Shown: one piece after another, positions 16,616-25,377 of the stretch
Layout: every line of letters begins with the position of its first letter
How positions within the stretch are numbered: position 1 is the first letter of the stretch
Source: Gammaproteobacteria bacterium
Lineage (GTDB): Bacteria > Pseudomonadota > Gammaproteobacteria > JAGOUN01
NCBI GenBank assembly: GCA_018061255.1
Contig: JAGOUN010000010.1
Location: 1 to 35,798 of the forward strand
Direction: 5' to 3'
Length of the DNA: 35,798 bases
The notes under the pieces: model-generated
Databases searched by the model: none
What the model was told of the DNA's origin: nothing
The model's input: only the letters and a program-made list of their open reading frames with translations
Position numbers and translations under genes: made by a program

Positions 16616-17267
16616 AAAACATCAGGCGATTCTTTTTGATCTTGATGGAACGATTCTTGATACCGCTCACGACTTAACGATGGCGTTGAACAAAGTGGTG
16701 CAACGCTATCATCCCAAAAAAGAATTCACTCTTGCAGAAGCACGGCGTGCAATTGGCTATGGCTCGGAAACAATTCTTAAAGAGCTTCTACCAGAATATC
16801 TGCCCACTATTGACTTAATCGAATTTAGAGATGCTTTCAGAGAGGCTTATACCCTGGAAGCGCATAATAGTACTACCCTTTTTGAAGGTATGGCAGAATT
16901 GCTTGCAGAACTTAATACACGACAGATCCCTTGGGGAATTGTTACGAATAAGACAGAAGCAGGCGCTAAACAAGCAGTCAATCATTTCAAATTATTACAA
17001 AATGCACAATGCATTGTGGGTTGTGATACAACAGGCTACCCCAAGCCTGCGCCAGAACCTTTACTTCATGCTTGTCAACAAATTGAAATGCTGCCATCAC
17101 AATGCTTGTTTGTTGGAGATACGGTTATCGATATGGAAGCAGCGCACCATGCAAAACTGGCATCATTAGCTGTGGATTATGGTTACGGCACGCAAGATAT
17201 TATTAACGGTAAGTTTCCGCCATTTGCATGGATTAAGTCACCCCTAGAAGTATTAAATTATATTTGA
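16590..17267 (+). CDS. gph: HAD-family phosphoglycolate phosphatase Gph-like
   Basis: The 225-residue HAD hydrolase has motif I ILFDLDGTILDT, an alpha-helical cap, motif II IVTNKTE, motif III lysine in GYPKPAPEP, and motif IV LFVGDTVIDMEAA. Its place directly after ubiG is the classical position of gph, whose product dephosphorylates 2-phosphoglycolate, although homologues here may also act as MupP (N-acetylmuramate-6-phosphate phosphatase) in some gammaproteobacteria. Start is TTG at 16590 (AAGG about 9 nt upstream) or ATG at 16596. Both overlap ubiG. Confidence 0.9.
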   Translation: MSMQNVNLKKHQAILFDLDGTILDTAHDLTMALNKVVQRYHPKKEFTLAEARRAIGYGSETILKELLPEYLPTIDLIEFRDAFREAYTLEAHNSTTLFEGMAELLAELNTRQIPWGIVTNKTEAGAKQAVNHFKLLQNAQCIVGCDTTGYPKPAPEPLLHACQQIEMLPSQCLFVGDTVIDMEAAHHAKLASLAVDYGYGTQDIINGKFPPFAWIKSPLEVLNYI

Positions 17268-17286
17268 TTTTTTTCTGGAGTAATAA

Positions 17287-17991
17287 ATGACTGATTGCGT
17301 AATAGAATGTAGTGGCCTTGGAGCACGTGCATTTTTGCAAGGACAATTAACTTGCAACATTAATGATTTAAAAGAAAATCAACCGCAAATCACGGCGTGT
17401 TGTAATCTTCAGGGACGGGTGATTTTTATTGCTCGCGTTATCATGAGGAATGATCAAGATTTTCTGTTGCTTATTTCAGAATCCATGAAAAATATTGTGT
17501 TTTCTCATTTAGAGAAATATGCGAAATTTTCTAAATGCTCTCTCTCATGCATTGACGCCGTAGGGGCCACCGGCTGGTCGCCCTCTTATAGAAAACAAGA
17601 CATCCTTAATGGCATCCCAAATATTTATCCTGAAACCAGCGAGCAAATTATTGCACAACGCTTGAATTTACATTTAATTGATGGCGCAATCAGTTTTAAA
17701 AAGGGCTGTTATTTAGGCCAGGAAATAATTTCTCGTTTACATTTCAAAGGAAAACTAAAACATCATATGTATCTGGGTACATTACCAAATACTGTCTCTT
17801 TGTCATTAGGAGAAAAAATTGTAAATAGTTTAGGTGAAGACACCGGAATTATTGTCGATTATTATGTTGATCAAGATAAAATTTTATTATTATTTGTAAA
17901 TACCATTGAAAATAATCACCCTAAAATAGAAACTGGCCAAGAGATTTCCCTGCTTCCATTTCCCTACTCTTTCAAGGATGAAACATCATAA
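17287..17991 (+). CDS. ygfZ: Folate-binding tRNA-modification / Fe-S protein YgfZ
   Basis: YgfZ is a folate-binding protein of the GcvT fold needed for some iron-sulfur enzymes. The signature K-x-C-Y-x-G-Q-E appears as KKGCYLGQEIISRLHFKGK in the C-terminal third, and FLQGQLTCNIND near the N terminus is the other conserved block. At 234 residues it is shorter than E. coli YgfZ (326), lacking part of the N-terminal lead and the C-terminal barrel. The start codon at 17287 follows CTGGAG. Confidence 0.9.
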   Translation: MTDCVIECSGLGARAFLQGQLTCNINDLKENQPQITACCNLQGRVIFIARVIMRNDQDFLLLISESMKNIVFSHLEKYAKFSKCSLSCIDAVGATGWSPSYRKQDILNGIPNIYPETSEQIIAQRLNLHLIDGAISFKKGCYLGQEIISRLHFKGKLKHHMYLGTLPNTVSLSLGEKIVNSLGEDTGIIVDYYVDQDKILLLFVNTIENNHPKIETGQEISLLPFPYSFKDETS

Positions 17992-18241
17992 GCACTACAT
18001 TTTTAACAATTGCTTTTGCGCAAATTCATTTCAACAACTCGGCCGCAAGCGACCGAGATGTTTCCGTAATTATATTTCGCCTGCGCAAAACAAGTTTGCG
18101 CTACGGCGACTCAAGGGGGTGGGGTTTATCATAAAGCCTTTGGAAGTGATCGTCGCTATCCTTTCACTCAAAAATACAAAGGTTGAAATAAACTCAAGTG
18201 TCCCTATATACTGGTTAAAGTGATAATGATTGAGGTAATAT
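17992..18241. other. Intergenic region with hairpins and a promoter
   Basis: No convincing gene is seen. The stretch contains GCGCAAA (from 18085) paired with TTTGCGC, and a CTCGG/CCGAG pair near 18039-18059, without a T-tract, so they are not clear terminators. An open frame starting at 17978 has no ribosome-binding site and no recognisable protein features. Confidence 0.5.
18183..18212 (+). promoter_or_regulatory. Candidate promoter for the TIM-barrel gene
   Basis: TTGAAA (18183-18188) and TATACT (18207-18212) are spaced 18 bp apart, each one mismatch from sigma-70 consensus, 29 bp before the ATG at 18242. TGAGG at 18231-18235 is the likely ribosome-binding site. Confidence 0.45.
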
Positions 18242-19126
18242 ATGCAGCATCCCCACCCTTCTATCGAACTCGGCATCGCTCCACTTGCTTGGCAACATAA
18301 TTTTAGCGCCCGCATTTTAGATGATGCGATGGGTAGCATCAGCAAAGCCAATTTTCATGGTTGCGAGCTATCACAACAGTTTCCACAAGATCCATTTCTA
18401 TTAAAAAATAGTTTAAAACAGCATGGAATAAAAATTTCTAGCTCGCAGTTTCATAGCTATTTCACTGATAAAAATCGCTTTAATGACACTGTAAACCGCT
18501 TTCTTGACCATATGCATTTTCTTAATGCAATAGGCGCTAAACGTATTATCGTCTGTGAATATGCCAATAATACTTTTCAAAATAGCATGACTCCTATGCT
18601 AAGCCAGCAGCCTGTTACTTCTTCGGCGCAGTTTAAATTATTAGTCGAAGGACTTAATAAAATTGGTACATTAGCGAGTGGAGCTGGTATGCAGGTAGTA
18701 TATCAACCACGTATTGGCACGGTTATTCATTCTGAGCAAGAAATTGCCAGATTGATGGAAAAAACTGATTCATCCACTGTTTCTCTTCTGATTGATACCG
18801 GTCACTTTGCCGCGTTAGGTATTGACCCTGTTGTTGTTTTGCGCAAGTACTCGGATAGAATCAACTATATTTATCTTAAAGATGTCGATAACCGCGTACT
18901 TAATAAGGTAAAAAAAGAACAAACTTCTTATCTTTCTGCTAAAGATGCTGGTTTATTTACTGCTCTTGGCAAAGGCTCGTTAAATTTTAGCAGTTTATTT
19001 AAAACGTTAAAGACTATTCATTATAAAGGTTGGGTTATTGCTTACGGCAATGAGCTGGATAGTGAAGGGTTCAATACTTCCGCAAAGAATACGCGTAAAT
19101 TTATGAAAGTGAATTTGGGGATTTAG
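18242..19126 (+). CDS. Sugar phosphate isomerase/epimerase-type TIM-barrel protein (IolE-like)
   Basis: The 294-residue protein belongs to the xylose-isomerase-like TIM-barrel/AP endonuclease 2 superfamily. ELGIAPLAWQ near the start, FHGCELSQQFP, LNAIGAKRIIVCEY, LLIDTGHFAALGIDPVVVLRKYSDRINYIYLKDVD and LGKGSLNFSSLFKTL all match the IolE (inosose dehydratase) pattern. Some expected active-site residues look replaced: the usual His-rich YHxHMGT block reads YQPRIGT, and the C-terminal acidic WxxxExD reads VIAYGNELDSEG. DTGH and LKD ligands are kept. No other inositol genes are near. The substrate is unknown. Confidence 0.8.
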   Translation: MQHPHPSIELGIAPLAWQHNFSARILDDAMGSISKANFHGCELSQQFPQDPFLLKNSLKQHGIKISSSQFHSYFTDKNRFNDTVNRFLDHMHFLNAIGAKRIIVCEYANNTFQNSMTPMLSQQPVTSSAQFKLLVEGLNKIGTLASGAGMQVVYQPRIGTVIHSEQEIARLMEKTDSSTVSLLIDTGHFAALGIDPVVVLRKYSDRINYIYLKDVDNRVLNKVKKEQTSYLSAKDAGLFTALGKGSLNFSSLFKTLKTIHYKGWVIAYGNELDSEGFNTSAKNTRKFMKVNLGI

Positions 19127-19127
19127 G

Positions 19128-19549
19128 AGGGCGACCAACCGGTCGCCCCTACTCCAGGTCAACGATAAATCTAGAGCCGGAATCTATTCAAGATCACCTA
19201 AAAACATTCTAACGAATCAACAATCTACATTAAATTCTCAGGAAACAAATCGGCCGATGTAGGGGCGATCAACCGGTCCCCCTACTCCAGGTCAACGATA
19301 AATCTAGAGCCGGAATCTATTCAAGATCACCTAAAAACATTCTAACGAATCAACAATCTACATTAAATTCTCAGGAAACAAATCGGCCGATGTAGGGGCG
19401 ATCAACCGGTCCCCCTACTCCAGGTCAACGATAAATCTAGAGCCGGAATCTATTCAAGATCACCTAAAAACATTCTAACGAATCAACAATCTACATTAAA
19501 TTCTCAGGAAAAAAATCGGCCGATGTAGGGGCGACCGGTTGGTCGCCCT
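19128..19549. repeat. Three 133-bp tandem repeats bounded by inverted 23-bp ends
   Basis: The same 133-bp unit (ACTCCAGGTCAACGATAAAT...) starts at 19151, 19284 and 19417 with only a few differences between copies. The array is bounded by a 23-bp sequence (19128-19150) whose exact reverse complement occurs at 19527-19549. Each end is itself a hairpin of the GGGCGACC...GGTCGCCC type. The internal junctions carry a decayed version (GCGATCAACCGGTCCCCC). No reading frame crosses it. It lies between the convergent 3' ends of the TIM-barrel gene and bamD and could stop transcription both ways. Confidence 0.9.
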
Positions 19550-19562
19550 CTTCAGGTGAATT

Positions 19563-20324
19563 TTACGTAGGCTTTTTAGCTGGATAATTATAGTCCAACA
19601 CCATTTGATAGGTTTTCGCTAAATCGTCTAACTGTAACTTTTTATAAGACTTCATCGCAATAGTCAGCGCTTGTTTAACAGAAGGTGCGCCCTGGTATTG
19701 AGTAATGACAATATTGGCACGTTCGATCGCCGCTACATAAGCCTTTCTATTAAAATAAAACTGCGCTATTTGTGTTTGTTGGCTTGCCATTAAATTGCGT
19801 AGATAGATCATGTACTGAATCGCTGGATCTCGGTAAGCACTTTTCGGGTAAGACTCTGCTAATACGCTAAAATCAACAAAGGAGGTTCTCGCCGCAGCAA
19901 GATCGCGCGTTGCTAAGTTAGCTGCGAAGTATTTATCAAAAATACCGAGATTTTGCTGATAATTCAGCAACCCTTTCATAAAATACGCATAATCCACATG
20001 CGGACTATCCGGATGCAAATGCACAAACCGCTCAGAAGAAAGCAAGGCTTCTGGAATTTTGTCACCTTGATAATAAGAGTAAATAATATACAGCTGCCCC
20101 TTCTCGGCATATTCACCGAAAGGGTAACGAGCATCTAAAGCTTCAAACTTTTCAACAGAATCATTGTAATTGCGAGAAGAAATATCCTCTACCGCTTGCT
20201 GAAATAATTGTTTTTCAGGAACCTTGGCATATTTTTCAGCCGGGCTAAGGTTTGCGGATGAGCAAGCTGTTAGAATTACAGCAAAAAAAACGTTTGCGAC
20301 AATGACATTGATTTGTTTGAACAC
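19563..20324 (-). CDS. bamD: Outer-membrane assembly lipoprotein BamD
   Basis: BamD is the essential lipoprotein of the BAM complex that inserts beta-barrel proteins in the outer membrane. The 253-residue protein has a lipoprotein signal with lipobox LTAC (lipidated C21). TPR-like helices follow: LFQQAVEDISSRNYNDSVEKFEALDARYPFGEYAEKGQL and LLSSERFVHLHPDSPHVDYAYFMKGL are family-typical, as are YPKSAYRDPA and FYFNRKAYVAAIERA. It is divergent from rluD, the usual gammaproteobacterial arrangement. Confidence 0.97.
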   Translation of the reverse strand: MFKQINVIVANVFFAVILTACSSANLSPAEKYAKVPEKQLFQQAVEDISSRNYNDSVEKFEALDARYPFGEYAEKGQLYIIYSYYQGDKIPEALLSSERFVHLHPDSPHVDYAYFMKGLLNYQQNLGIFDKYFAANLATRDLAAARTSFVDFSVLAESYPKSAYRDPAIQYMIYLRNLMASQQTQIAQFYFNRKAYVAAIERANIVITQYQGAPSVKQALTIAMKSYKKLQLDDLAKTYQMVLDYNYPAKKPT

Positions 20325-20409
20325 GTTTTATCCTTTCAATACGCAGCTTTTTAGGGCAAAATTGATGTCGACTATAGCATTTAATTAGAAAAAATCCAGG
20401 CCAACATTC

Positions 20410-21375
20410 ATGATCCAATCCATTTCACATAGCTTAACCCTTCCCGTCGAATTTCAAGGCAAACGCCTTGATGCCACGGTGAGTCAATTATTGAACCAAT
20501 ATTCAAGAAACTTAATCAAACAATGGATTTTGGAAGAAAAACTTTTGCACAATGGTAAGCCTGCAAAACCTAAAGATCCGGTTGCTGAGGGCGATATTAT
20601 TACCATAGACGCCACTTTAGAATCACAACTGAGTAATCAAGCACAATCTTTACCTTTAAACATTGTTTTTGAGGACGAAGAGTTACTGGTCATCAATAAA
20701 CCAGCAGGATTAGTTGTACATCCTGGCGCTGGCAATCAAGATCACACACTACTGAATGCCCTTTTACACTATCTGCCGTCCTTAGAGTTTCTTCCAAGAG
20801 CAGGCATAGTTCACCGCCTTGATAAAGAAACCAGCGGATTAATGGTCATTGCTAAAACCATAGAAACACATACTTACTTAATAGATCTTATGCAACACCA
20901 CGAAGTTAAGAGAACGTATGAAGCGGTTATCTGGGGACCGTGCATCAGTGGAACAACCATTAATGCCCCCATGGGAAGGCATCCTAAACATCGCATAAGA
21001 ATGGCTGTGGTCAATGACGGCAAACCTGCCATCACGCATTTTCGACTTATTGAACGTTTTCGAGAACATACTCATGTACGAGTTATGTTAGAGACAGGAC
21101 GAACTCATCAAATTCGTGTCCATATGGCGCATATACGCCATCCAGTAGTGGGCGACCCTGTTTATGGTGGGCGCTTTAAACTACCTCCGAAAGCAACAGA
21201 AGAGCTCATTCATGAATTACGCAACTTTAAACGTCAAGCGCTGCATGCTGCAGAATTAACTTTAGAGCATCCAATCACTCACGAGCAATTGACTTGGAAA
21301 GCACCACTTCCCCAAGATATGGAAAATTTGCTTATCTGTTTAAAATACGATACAAATAAGAATGCGCCCAAATAA
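20410..21375 (+). CDS. rluD: 23S rRNA pseudouridine synthase RluD
   Basis: RluD makes pseudouridines in helix 69 of 23S rRNA. The 321-residue protein has an N-terminal S4 RNA-binding domain (about 17-80; KRLDATVSQLLNQYSRNLIKQWI, LHNGKPAKPKDPV), then the RluA-family core with NKPAGLVVHPG, the catalytic HRLDKETSGLMV (D138), LETGRTHQIRVHMAHIRHPVVGDPVYGG and RQALHAAEL. Divergent bamD supports RluD over RluA or RluC. Confidence 0.96.
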   Translation: MIQSISHSLTLPVEFQGKRLDATVSQLLNQYSRNLIKQWILEEKLLHNGKPAKPKDPVAEGDIITIDATLESQLSNQAQSLPLNIVFEDEELLVINKPAGLVVHPGAGNQDHTLLNALLHYLPSLEFLPRAGIVHRLDKETSGLMVIAKTIETHTYLIDLMQHHEVKRTYEAVIWGPCISGTTINAPMGRHPKHRIRMAVVNDGKPAITHFRLIERFREHTHVRVMLETGRTHQIRVHMAHIRHPVVGDPVYGGRFKLPPKATEELIHELRNFKRQALHAAELTLEHPITHEQLTWKAPLPQDMENLLICLKYDTNKNAPK

Positions 21376-21398
21376 TACTCTCCAGGAACGATAACATA

Positions 21399-22367
21399 AT
21401 GAATTTATTGACTAAGTTTTCTCGAATCATTTTAGCGAGCACACTTTTAGCGATGCCTTTGGCAAGCCAAGCACTTACCTATGCACTTCCTGAAGAAAAT
21501 AATACGCTTATTGGGGAAATCAGCATTGTTACCTCAAAACCAGGGGATACTTTACGCTTGTTAATGCGTCGATATGATGTTGGATTTCAAGAAATACAGT
21601 CAGCCAATCCTGAAATTTTATCTGATCAGCGACTGCTGCCCGGCACAAAAATTATCATTCCCAGACAGTTTATTTTACCACCAAAACCTTGGAAAGGGAT
21701 TGTTATCAATCTGAGCGCTTATCGTATGTTTTATTTTCCGGAAGATATGCCCATCGTAATGACTTTCCCAATAGGCATAGGCAAAGAAGGATTAAATTAT
21801 AGAAATGAAGCTTGGGACACACCTACTTTTAGTGGATATATTGTAAGAAAAGCTAAAGATCCTCGTTGGCACCCACCTACCTCAGTGAGAGTCAGCACTC
21901 AAGAAACATTGGGCATTACGCTGCCGAACATTGTTGAGCCTGATATAAAGAATCCTTTGGGAGGATACGCACTTTATACTTCCAAACCAGGATATTTAAT
22001 GCACGGTACGAATCGCCCTTATGGCGTTGGTGATCAAGTAAGCTCAGGCTGTTTACGTGTTTTGCCTGAAGATATTGAACAGCTCTATTATTCTGTCCCA
22101 GATAAAACCCTTATTCGAACTTTTCGCCAATCTTTTGATGTAGGCGTGCTCAACAACCAACTCTATCTGGAAGCTCATCCAAAACAAAAAGGAGTTGTTC
22201 AAGACGACTTACCTCTTTCAGATACTTCGATTGTGAGCAATGTGCTTTTTTATTCTATCGCAAATCAGATTCCGGTTAATTGGGACATCGTCTATCAATT
22301 AATCTATCACAGAAAATTCAGTAGCATTCCAGTTGACATTAGTCTTAAGGAAGGGGCAATTAAATGA
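21399..22367 (+). CDS. L,D-transpeptidase with LysM domain (ErfK/YbiS/YcfS/YnhG type)
   Basis: This periplasmic peptidoglycan cross-linking or lipoprotein-anchoring enzyme has 322 residues. A signal peptide ends near ASQA (about 25). A LysM-like segment follows (about 44-88; VTSKPGDTLRLLMRRYDVGFQEIQSANP...LLPGTKIIIP). The YkuD catalytic domain (about 100-235) carries H202 in MHGTNRP and C218 in SSGCLRV. The overall layout matches the E. coli Ldt proteins. It overlaps the next gene by 4 nt, and that gene is also an L,D-transpeptidase-like protein. Confidence 0.93.
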   Translation: MNLLTKFSRIILASTLLAMPLASQALTYALPEENNTLIGEISIVTSKPGDTLRLLMRRYDVGFQEIQSANPEILSDQRLLPGTKIIIPRQFILPPKPWKGIVINLSAYRMFYFPEDMPIVMTFPIGIGKEGLNYRNEAWDTPTFSGYIVRKAKDPRWHPPTSVRVSTQETLGITLPNIVEPDIKNPLGGYALYTSKPGYLMHGTNRPYGVGDQVSSGCLRVLPEDIEQLYYSVPDKTLIRTFRQSFDVGVLNNQLYLEAHPKQKGVVQDDLPLSDTSIVSNVLFYSIANQIPVNWDIVYQLIYHRKFSSIPVDISLKEGAIK

Positions 22368-23020
22368 GATTGGCTAAATTCATCGTTATTTTAGCAGTTT
22401 CTTTTTTTAGCAGCTCGACTGCTTTAGCGCAGTGTTATAATGAAGCGCTGTATCGCATGGTATTACCTCTTGCAAAAAACATTAACCCCAAAGTATTAGA
22501 GCTCGCCATCAATGCGTATTATAACGCACGGAAAAAAGGCCTAGACGATAAAGGAATTTTAACCATTGTGGATTACTCGCTGCCTTCTTCTGAAAAAAGA
22601 ATGTGGATATTAAACTTAAATAACCAAGAATTAGTGGATTATTCGTTTGTTACTCATGGCAGCGGAAGTGGCTTACTTTATGCTAGAAAATTTTCAAACA
22701 CTCCCGGGAGTTACAAAAGTAGTTTAGGATTATTTTTAACAAAACAACCTTATCATGGACAAGTAGGATATGCTTTGCGCTTACAAGGACTCGAAGAAGG
22801 TATTAACGATAAAGTTGAAGAAAGAGGCATTGTTGTTCATGGCGCACAATATGCCAATGAATCTTTTATCGATCAGTATGGACGCCTTGGACGCAGTGAA
22901 GGCTGTTTCGCCCTTCCCGTCTCTTCTTACAATAATATTATTAATTATATAGAAGGTGGCACGCTGATTTTCGCTTACTACCCTGATAAAAACTGGTTAC
23001 AGCATTCTCGTTATCTATAA
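22364..23020 (+). CDS. YkuD_2-type murein L,D-transpeptidase catalytic domain protein
   Basis: The 218-residue exported protein has a signal peptide ending near ALAQ (about 23). The catalytic module differs from the preceding Ldt and fits the second YkuD-like family. LTIVDYSLPSSEKRMWILNLNN, FVTHGSGSG, FSNTPGSYKSSLGLFLT, IVVHGAQYAN (H159) and GRLGRSEGCFALP (C181) give the His/Cys pair of the transpeptidase site. The real reaction in this group is poorly defined. It is in an overlapping unit with the LysM Ldt. Confidence 0.9.
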   Translation: MRLAKFIVILAVSFFSSSTALAQCYNEALYRMVLPLAKNINPKVLELAINAYYNARKKGLDDKGILTIVDYSLPSSEKRMWILNLNNQELVDYSFVTHGSGSGLLYARKFSNTPGSYKSSLGLFLTKQPYHGQVGYALRLQGLEEGINDKVEERGIVVHGAQYANESFIDQYGRLGRSEGCFALPVSSYNNIINYIEGGTLIFAYYPDKNWLQHSRYL

Positions 23021-23048
23021 TTTTCTATATCAATAGAAAGGAAAATCT

Positions 23049-24440
23049 ATGTTTCGTTTTGTTTCTCAAAGTTTACTAACTCTATCATTAATCTTTACTT
23101 GTGCTATAGGAACAGCAAGCCCCACACTACCGCCGCAGCCCTCTACGAATAATGCATTGCCAAACTCTTCTGCCATGCTTAAACATGCCATTCTCAGTGT
23201 TGTGAATGTTAAATCTTATGGCATTCTTCCTCCTGGTATTATTATTGATAATGAAACACCTGGAAAGGGCGGCAAACAAAACGGCAAGCCGCGCCATTTT
23301 GTTGGCGCAGGATCGGGCATTATTATCGACGCTCAAAAAGGATATGTGATTACCAATGCACACGTGATTAAAGATGCTGATAAAATTGTTGTTACATTAA
23401 AAGATGGTCAACAATACACAGCGACAAGAGTCGGCGTAGATGAACCTTCTGACATTGCTTTATTAAAAATTACGGCTCCAAACTTGACTGATAGCCCCAT
23501 TGCTAATTCTAATAATTTAGAAGTAGGTGATGAAATATATGCTATCGGCAATCCTTTTGGATTAGGCACCAGCGTTACCTCAGGAATTATTAGCGCATTA
23601 GAACGCAGCGAATTAAGTTTAGAGACTTACGAAAATTTTATTCAAATTGATGCATCGATTAATCCAGGGAATTCTGGGGGCGCACTAGTCAATACTAAAG
23701 GCGAAATAGTCGGGATGAATACTGCAATACTGACCTCCGATGAAAGTGGTGGAAACATCGGCATTGGTTTCGCCATCCCTTCTAACATGTTAACCGCAGT
23801 TATCCCGCAACTCATTAAATATGGAAAAGTTGAACGTGGCATTGTCGGCATATTAGCGCAAACTTTTTCAACCTCTCTTGCAAATGCTATGAACCTCTCT
23901 GATCAAGAAGGCGCAATAGTAACCGCTGTCATGCCCTTTTCCCCCGCTGAAAAAGCTGGGATGCATGTAGGTGATGTCATTAGTCACATTGACGGCACAG
24001 CAGTTCATACAGCATCACAGGTGGTCAATACTGTTGGCTTTTTACGTACAGGCACTGAAGTCAAATTTACCATTATTCGACAAAAAAAATCGATAGTAAT
24101 ACCCGTCACCATCATGGATTCAGAAAAACAAAAAGCACTGGTTCAAAAACAAACCCCTTATTTTAATGGCGTTAGTTTGCAGAATTTCAGTTTTTATTCA
24201 CCTGAAAATGGTCAAGTCAACGGTGTCGCATTAGTGAATGTCGAAATTGATTCCGCTGCATGGATTGCAGGATTACGCACAAAAGATGTGGTACTGTCTG
24301 CGAATGGAAAATCTGTTACCACGGTACAAGACCTACAAAAAGTCATTGCAGAAGCCAAAGATACACTGACTCTCTTGATATTACGCAATCATGGCGCAGC
24401 TTTTATTGTGTTAACTCCGGATGGCGTTTCTAATGCCTAA
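23049..24440 (+). CDS. degQ: Periplasmic serine protease DegQ/DegP (HtrA family)
   Basis: HtrA proteases degrade or chaperone misfolded envelope proteins. The 463-residue protein has a signal peptide, then a trypsin-like domain with the triad H105 (TNAHVI), D135 (SDIALLK) and S209 (NPGNSGGAL). Two PDZ domains follow, at about 250-355 (starting GIVGILAQTF, with EGAIVTAVMPFSPAEKAG) and about 370-455 (NGVALVNVEIDSAAWIAGLRTKDVV). The loop LA segment (about 58-84) is short, more like DegQ than DegP. It overlaps the DUF1289 gene by about 20 nt. Confidence 0.95.
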   Translation: MFRFVSQSLLTLSLIFTCAIGTASPTLPPQPSTNNALPNSSAMLKHAILSVVNVKSYGILPPGIIIDNETPGKGGKQNGKPRHFVGAGSGIIIDAQKGYVITNAHVIKDADKIVVTLKDGQQYTATRVGVDEPSDIALLKITAPNLTDSPIANSNNLEVGDEIYAIGNPFGLGTSVTSGIISALERSELSLETYENFIQIDASINPGNSGGALVNTKGEIVGMNTAILTSDESGGNIGIGFAIPSNMLTAVIPQLIKYGKVERGIVGILAQTFSTSLANAMNLSDQEGAIVTAVMPFSPAEKAGMHVGDVISHIDGTAVHTASQVVNTVGFLRTGTEVKFTIIRQKKSIVIPVTIMDSEKQKALVQKQTPYFNGVSLQNFSFYSPENGQVNGVALVNVEIDSAAWIAGLRTKDVVLSANGKSVTTVQDLQKVIAEAKDTLTLLILRNHGAAFIVLTPDGVSNA

Positions 24441-24624
24441 CAAACGGTTACTCACCGAGTCACCTTGTGTAGGTGTCTGCAGCACAACTTTTGGCGACGA
24501 TGTTTGTTATGGCTGTCAACGCACGTATCTCGAAGTGATTCAATGGAATACTCTCAATGATCAAGAAAAAGATCGCATTAATCAACGATTAGCTCTTCTA
24601 GAAAAGAAAGAAATTGAACCATGA
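24421..24624 (+). CDS. DUF1289 small cysteine-rich protein
   Basis: The 67-residue protein has SPCVGVCSTTFGDDVCYGCQRTYLEVIQWNTL, the DUF1289 pattern with four cysteines (C-x3-C, C-x2-C) probably binding a metal or iron-sulfur centre. Function is unknown. The ORF can start at ATG 24421 or at ATG 24433 (MPNKRLL), both inside degQ. The 3' end overlaps the next gene by 4 nt. Confidence 0.88.
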   Translation: MAFLMPNKRLLTESPCVGVCSTTFGDDVCYGCQRTYLEVIQWNTLNDQEKDRINQRLALLEKKEIEP

Positions 24625-25349
24625 GTATTATTCTTTTAACTGTTTTACTGATACTTGCATTGATTTTAGCCTGTTTAAAACGCATAAAATCTTGTAGAGC
24701 AATCCTGATATTAACCCTGGCTTATGTTATTGCTATTGGCAGTGGCCTAGTGCCCTATCTATTATTAATACCATTGCAAGCGCCTTATGTTAATCTTGCA
24801 ACGCCGCCATGGAAACAATTCAACGCAATCGTTTTACTCGGCGGTGGCACAACTAGACCGTTTGGCTTAAATACTTATATTCCGTCTACTTTAAGTTATT
24901 CTAGGATTAACAAAACAGCCGAACTTTATTTTTCCTGTATAAAACAACATGCTTGTAAAATCATTATTAGCGGCGGATCCATCGAAAAAATCCAGCAATC
25001 TGAAGCGCTTGTTTATGAAAAAGCGCTAATGAAGCTAGGCGTTTCGCATGACGATTTCATTCTAGAACCCAAAAGCACCGACACACAAACCAACGCTGAA
25101 TTTACCAGTGCGATCTTAAAAAAATCCCACTTTGATCAAGTGATTTTAGTCACCTCTAGCACTCATTTGAAACGCTCATTGATGTGGTTCAGCTATTTTG
25201 GCGTGCAAGCACAACCAGCCCCTGCAGATTACCTTCCTCCGCACCATCATATCATGTCCTTAGGAAGTAATTTCGCATCAACGGATTTTGCCTTGCATGA
25301 ATATCTTGGAATAGTAGAAGTTTGTTTTTATATGCGATTAAAAGCATGA
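24621..25349 (+). CDS. YdcF/DUF218-family membrane protein
   Basis: The 242-residue protein has two N-terminal membrane segments (about 2-16 and 27-55) and a DUF218 domain. FNAIVLLGGGTTR, CKIIISGGS, LEPKSTDTQTNAEFTSAILKK, VILVTSSTHLKRSLMWFSYFGV and the final DFALHEYLGI are conserved positions. Related proteins (YdcF, SanA, ElyC) are tied to envelope and cell-wall integrity, but the reaction is unknown. It ends a chain of overlapping genes starting with degQ. Confidence 0.9.
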   Translation: MSIILLTVLLILALILACLKRIKSCRAILILTLAYVIAIGSGLVPYLLLIPLQAPYVNLATPPWKQFNAIVLLGGGTTRPFGLNTYIPSTLSYSRINKTAELYFSCIKQHACKIIISGGSIEKIQQSEALVYEKALMKLGVSHDDFILEPKSTDTQTNAEFTSAILKKSHFDQVILVTSSTHLKRSLMWFSYFGVQAQPAPADYLPPHHHIMSLGSNFASTDFALHEYLGIVEVCFYMRLKA

Positions 25350-25377
25350 ATTTTATCTAGATTGATCAGTGCCGACA

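Noticed and set aside
17978-18223. Open frame of 81 codons after ygfZ
   Set aside because: It begins inside the ygfZ 3' end, has no ribosome-binding site, runs through hairpin-rich DNA and the promoter of the next gene, and resembles no protein.
19151-19549. Possible CRISPR array
   Set aside because: The units are 133 bp and repeated throughout, with no short repeat plus unique spacer pattern and no cas genes.
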